DNA of 25,439 nt, from positions 1 to 25,439 of the IMG/VR virus record IMGVR_UViG_3300032084_000482. One strand, written 5' to 3'. Source of the stretch: a virus. A model generated the notes under the pieces. The model had not been told where the DNA came from. It worked only from the letters and a program-made list of their open reading frames with translations, and ran no database searches. The position numbers and the translations under genes were made by a program. Below, in pieces: positions 22,594-25,439 of this stretch (its first letter is position 1; every line of letters begins with the position of its first letter).

Positions 22594-23194
22594 TATATTA
22601 TTATTAGGTGTGGTTGGTTTAGTTGGTTGTGCAAATAAACCACCAATTGATGTGAAAAGTGTAGATTATAAAACTAAAAAGGTTGAAACTGCAATAAGTC
22701 AGATTCCTAAATGGTTTTTAGAAATACCAAAAGATGAAGAAAATGTTTACTCTACTGGAACTGGTGTTGCACCAGATTTACAACTTGCAGTAGACATTGC
22801 AACTATGAACGCAAAGACTACTCTTGCAGATAGAATCAATGGTAAACTTGATGCAATGATGAAAACATTTATTGCAAAAGTTGGTCAAGACGATTTAGAT
22901 AGTGAAGTTTTAACAGAGGTAGAAAAAGTTGCGAAAAATTTGATTGCAGAAGTTGATGTTGCTGGTTACACGCCAACAAATGTTGAAGTTTTTGCATCAG
23001 GAACACAATTTCGTGCATTTATTTTATTAACATATTCTGAAAAAGAAGCTCGTAAAGTTATAGTAAATAGATTAAGAAAGAACAATCTTGCATATTCTAA
23101 ACTTAAAGCGACCGATGCTTGGAAAGAATTAGAGGAAGAAATTGAAGAAAATAAAAGAGAAATCCAAGAAAGTGCAAAACTTGAGCAAACTTAA
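22580..23194 (+). CDS. LPP20-like outer-membrane lipoprotein
   Basis: A 204-residue lipoprotein. The signal peptide (AISILLLGVVGLVGC) ends in a lipobox with C17 as the lipidated cysteine. The mature domain contains IPKWFLEIPKDEENVYSTG and AVDIATMNAKTTLADRI, the pattern of the LPP20 family of Gram-negative surface lipoproteins (first known in Helicobacter). A charged C-terminal coil follows (ELEEEIEENKREIQES). Such proteins are unusual phage cargo and would sit in the host outer membrane, perhaps altering receptor access or envelope stability. It overlaps the 46-residue gene by 14 bases. Confidence 0.75.
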   Translation: MKAISILLLGVVGLVGCANKPPIDVKSVDYKTKKVETAISQIPKWFLEIPKDEENVYSTGTGVAPDLQLAVDIATMNAKTTLADRINGKLDAMMKTFIAKVGQDDLDSEVLTEVEKVAKNLIAEVDVAGYTPTNVEVFASGTQFRAFILLTYSEKEARKVIVNRLRKNNLAYSKLKATDAWKELEEEIEENKREIQESAKLEQT

Positions 23195-23300
23195 TCCAGT
23201 TGCAAAGTTTGGTTGGTTGTTTAATAAGTGTGGTGTCTTTCAAGACAAAACAAAAAAAATTGAAAGACATCGTAAACATAAAAATTATTTAGTGGAGTAG
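23172..23300 (+). CDS. Small basic protein, GTG or TTG start
   Basis: A 42-residue frame from GTG 23172 (or 39 from TTG 23181) that overlaps the end of the LPP20-like gene and fills the gap to the next gene. The sequence (SKLNPVAKFGWLFNKCGVFQ, then DKTKKIERHRKHK) resembles a small N-P-V/I-A-K...K-D-K-K family that I know from other T4-like marine phages. No strong ribosome site is visible. It is plausible but unproven. Confidence 0.5.
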   Translation: MQNLSKLNPVAKFGWLFNKCGVFQDKTKKIERHRKHKNYLVE

Positions 23301-23302
23301 AC

Positions 23303-23842
23303 ATGAGAATTATTTTAGTTATGATGTTAGTTTTATTAACTGGTTGTGCTGGGATAGGTGGATTTGCACCGAGTGGAGTTAGAGATTATAGTTGTGAGCC
23401 AATGTGCAACTCTGGTGATTTCTATATTCCAGGCAAGGGACATTGGGCACCAAAAAAACAAATGCTTAAAGCAGACTATGGTGCGATAGGTGGTTCTGCA
23501 ATCGCAGCCGCAATTGCAACATCTACCGATGACCCTTTAATTGTTGCGACTGCAGCTGTTGTTGGTTTAGTGGTTGGACATGGTGTTGGTAATACTTTAG
23601 ATAAGATAGACCAAATTCATGCGACTATGGTTTTGAGAGATTCACTAAATTATAATCGTGATGGGCAAAGTTCTACTTGGTATCACCCAACAAAAAATAT
23701 GGTAGTAAATGCAATGCCAACTGTTACTAATGGAGATTGTAGAGAATTTGTAACAGATGTTCAAGTAGATAAAAACATTAAACAAATGCGTGGAACTGCA
23801 TGTTTAGATAATAATGAGTGGAAACTCAAGGAGATATATTAG
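23303..23842 (+). CDS. 17-kDa-surface-antigen-like lipoprotein
   Basis: A 179-residue lipoprotein. The signal MRIILVMMLVLLTGC has a good lipobox (L-T-G-C15). A glycine-zipper-like segment (about 64-100, GGSAIAAAIA and VVGLVVGHGVGNTLD) follows, then a C-terminal domain (LRDSLNYNRDGQSSTWYHP; GDCREFVTDVQV; GTACLDNNEWKL) matching the 17-kDa antigen family seen in Rickettsia and other alphaproteobacteria (C-R-E-[YF] and G-T-A-C). It was probably taken from a host and may act in the outer membrane of infected cells. It ends at TAGTG, overlapping the bS21 start. Confidence 0.78.
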   Translation: MRIILVMMLVLLTGCAGIGGFAPSGVRDYSCEPMCNSGDFYIPGKGHWAPKKQMLKADYGAIGGSAIAAAIATSTDDPLIVATAAVVGLVVGHGVGNTLDKIDQIHATMVLRDSLNYNRDGQSSTWYHPTKNMVVNAMPTVTNGDCREFVTDVQVDKNIKQMRGTACLDNNEWKLKEIY

Positions 23843-24084
23843 TGGGAAGAAAGTATAAAAAGGCAAAACAATCTTTTGATAAAAGAATAGAAGTTATTAA
23901 TGGTGATATAAATCGTGCATTAAGAAACTTGAAAAAGAAAGTTCAAAATGGTGGTATCTTAAATGATTTGAGAAAAAAAGAATTTTATCAATCAAGAGGT
24001 ACTAAAGTTAGATTGCAGAAGGCTGCTGGTAAAAGAAGATGGTTAAAAAAACAAGCAGATATGATACCACAAAAGAGGTTCTAA
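23842..24084 (+). CDS. rpsU: Viral ribosomal protein bS21
   Basis: An 80-residue protein with a GTG start overlapping the previous stop (TAGTG). Residues about 15-60 match bS21: IEVINGDINRALRNLKKKV, GGILNDLRKKEFYQSRGTK, then a basic tail. bS21 is the small-subunit protein next to the anti-Shine-Dalgarno site and is needed for initiation; copies are known in pelagiphages and other marine viruses. The viral copy may replace the host one and favour phage mRNAs. An in-frame ATG upstream at 23818 would add eight residues, but it lies within the antigen gene. Ribosome incorporation is inferred. Confidence 0.8.
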   Translation: MGRKYKKAKQSFDKRIEVINGDINRALRNLKKKVQNGGILNDLRKKEFYQSRGTKVRLQKAAGKRRWLKKQADMIPQKRF

Positions 24085-24088
24085 AATT

Positions 24089-24562
24089 ATGTCTAAAAGA
24101 AAAATGACACCAGAGCAAAGAGAAGCAGCTGTGGAAAGACTTAGAATCGCAAGAGAAAAACGATTAAAAGAAAATCCACCAGAGTATAAAAACATACACT
24201 CAAAAGTAAAAAATTTACCTGATGATGATACTTTCTCACTTAAAAATGTTCGTAAGTGGATTAAAACACAAAGAGAATTACTTTTATCTGCAAAAAGTGA
24301 TGCAAGAAATAATATAAAAGGTGCAGAATCAAAAATAATGGATATACAAGGTTATATTCGTCATTGTGAAGATTATATTAAATATGGAGATTGGATTGAT
24401 ATGAGGTGTGGCGAGTATCAAGAAAAGAAAGTAACTTTTAAATGTACCTCTATGGCATATGATGCAGCTGGAAATCCAAAAAGAGTTGTAGGAATTTGGT
24501 ATCCTGATATTGCGTGTGAGTGGACAAGAGAAATGGACGATGAAGAAAGAAATAGAAAATAA
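24089..24562 (+). CDS. Conserved T4-like marine phage protein
   Basis: A 157-residue protein of a kind common in marine T4-like phages. The N-terminal part is basic and helical (MTPEQREAAVERLRIAREKR), followed by NPPEYKNIH and VKNLPDDDTFSLKNVRKWI. The central helix pair leads to GYIRHCEDYIKYGDWIDM and a C-terminal beta part (KKVTFKCTSMAYDAAGNPKR; GIWYPDIACEW). No catalytic motif. A GAGG ribosome site lies ten bases upstream. It overlaps the next gene by 23 bases. Function unknown. Confidence 0.8.
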   Translation: MSKRKMTPEQREAAVERLRIAREKRLKENPPEYKNIHSKVKNLPDDDTFSLKNVRKWIKTQRELLLSAKSDARNNIKGAESKIMDIQGYIRHCEDYIKYGDWIDMRCGEYQEKKVTFKCTSMAYDAAGNPKRVVGIWYPDIACEWTREMDDEERNRK

Positions 24563-24929
24563 TGTTGTTGTAGGGCCGTGGAAAAAATCTTCAAAAACTC
24601 CACCAAAATTGAGTGAAGAAGAAATTAAGAAACGAAAACTTGAAGAACTAAAAAACAACATTATGCAAATAGAAAAACTCACAGAGAATATTGTTTTACA
24701 AATGATTCATACTTTAAAAGAAAATAATTTTGATTTAAGCTCTACAAATTTTATTAAAGATGTTGCATTTGTAAATGAGTCTATTAAAGGTTTAATTAAT
24801 AGGCAGTATGGTTATGAAAATATTATGATTGATTTAATGGATAAATTAATTCAAATGAAAAAAAAAGATGGTAAGTATTACACAACATTTAGAGGTGATA
24901 TACTTAAAAAGATTGTAGAGGATTCGTAA
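24540..24929 (+). CDS. Conserved phage helical protein
   Basis: A 129-residue protein; I chose ATG 24540 since the upstream in-frame GTG lies further into the preceding gene. The N-terminus is charged (VVGPWKKSSKTPPKLSEEE), followed by helices (IMQIEKLTENIVLQMIHTLK; SSTNFIKDVAFVNESIKGLI) of a pattern I know from other T4-like marine phages. The C-terminus continues as helical, charged sequence (LMDKLIQMKKKDGK). It shares TAATG with the next gene. Function unknown. Confidence 0.7.
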   Translation: MKKEIENNVVVGPWKKSSKTPPKLSEEEIKKRKLEELKNNIMQIEKLTENIVLQMIHTLKENNFDLSSTNFIKDVAFVNESIKGLINRQYGYENIMIDLMDKLIQMKKKDGKYYTTFRGDILKKIVEDS

Positions 24930-25439
24930 TGGATAATAAAATTAAATTTCACGAACCATTTAGCCCCATCATTATGGAATCTAAAGTTCCAGATAAATTT
25001 TTAAATTTAATTAATGGTGTTGGTGACGAAGTTTTAAATGATGAAGTAAAATCAAGAGAATGGGATTGGTCTGGGCAACTTGTAGGTAAAGTTCATAAAG
25101 AAGTTAGAATACCAATAACAAATAAAGAAGATAGTGCGTATTGTTTAGATGTTATTAGAAAAGGTTGTTTACAATATTTAAACAATAATATTAAAAGAAA
25201 TAAAGCTCACATAGATTTGTTTACTTTACATAGTGAAAACCACAAATTTAAGCATGGTGATTTAACAGAGCAAAATATTCGTATAGACCAAACTTGGATT
25301 GTAAGTCAATATAAAGGTGAATACAATCCATGGCATAAACACTCTGGGCATTTGTCTGGTGTGATATATTTAAAAATACCAAAAGATATGGATAAACATT
25401 TTGAAAAAGAAATGGAAGACCATTATCCAGTAAGTGGTA
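24929..25439 (+). CDS. 2OG-Fe(II) oxygenase-like protein, cut by window end
   Basis: An open frame from the TAATG junction to the end of the window, 170 codons without a stop, so the C-terminus is missing. The last part holds WIVSQYKGEYNPWHKHSGHLSGVIYL, with H-x-H and S-G-V-x-Y-L as in the putative 2-oxoglutarate/Fe(II) oxygenase families common in marine T4-like phages. The N-terminal part (FHEPFSPIIMESKVPDKFLN) also fits. The third iron ligand and the 2OG-binding arginine would lie beyond the window, so activity cannot be judged. Substrate unknown. Confidence 0.6.
   Translation, partial: MDNKIKFHEPFSPIIMESKVPDKFLNLINGVGDEVLNDEVKSREWDWSGQLVGKVHKEVRIPITNKEDSAYCLDVIRKGCLQYLNNNIKRNKAHIDLFTLHSENHKFKHGDLTEQNIRIDQTWIVSQYKGEYNPWHKHSGHLSGVIYLKIPKDMDKHFEKEMEDHYPVSG

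Noticed and set aside
1-25439. tRNA genes or integrase/attachment sites
   Set aside because: No tRNA T-loop or cloverleaf pattern, no integrase-like protein and no duplicated attachment sequence was noticed by eye; a tRNA search program would settle this.

Overview
The window is a tightly packed, AT-rich, entirely plus-strand stretch of a T4-like (Straboviridae/cyanophage/pelagiphage-type) marine myovirus. The evidence is a T4 gp61-type primase, a phage ribonucleotide reductase pair, T4-style late promoters (TATAAATA), many start/stop overlaps (ATGA, TAATG), and families familiar from marine T4-like phages. A viral bS21 ribosomal protein and alphaproteobacterial-type outer-membrane lipoproteins make a SAR11/alphaproteobacterial host plausible, but this is inferred. 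No tRNA, rRNA, CRISPR array or insertion sequence was found.

Region 1 (1-8149) is a late operon behind a TATAAATA promoter. It encodes a possible nuclease-like protein, a protein with ligase-like nucleotidyltransferase motifs, a basic protein, a multidomain protein starting with an NMNAT/cytidylyltransferase-like domain, a 960-residue modular protein, and a HAD 5'-nucleotidase-like protein. Region 2 (8151-14898) holds virion or fibre-type genes (Ig-like, 'ADKKITALTDL'-type, C1q-like) plus further tagged proteins. Region 3 (14895-16795) looks like a host-lysis module: an overlapping i-spanin/o-spanin pair, a DUF1353 protein and an XhlA-like coiled-coil membrane protein. Region 4 (16792-21295) begins with a strong sigma70-type promoter and encodes primase, NrdA, a glutaredoxin-NrdB fusion, a zinc ribbon and a PD-(D/E)XK nuclease. 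Region 5 (21330-25439) has its own sigma70-type promoter and encodes small unknowns, a secreted protein, an LPP20-like lipoprotein, a 17-kDa-antigen-like lipoprotein, bS21, two conserved phage proteins and a 2OG-Fe(II) oxygenase-like protein cut by the window edge.

The most interesting signal is distributed. Several unrelated proteins in regions 1-2 begin with a short motif of the type M-K-x-F-x-x-[FLY]-[ILV]-x-E. This closely resembles the capsid-targeting sequence of T4 internal proteins (MKTYQEFIAE-type), which is removed by the gp21 prohead protease at L/I-x-E. The 960-residue protein repeats E-E-x-E-L-D-E between modules of roughly 55-90 residues, and the nucleotidyltransferase protein has I-x-E in its linkers. 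I infer that this locus encodes a set of proteins loaded into the prohead, several as protease-cleaved polyproteins, and possibly injected into the host: nucleotidyltransferase, ligase-like, phosphatase, possible nuclease and Fe-S/zinc-type proteins.
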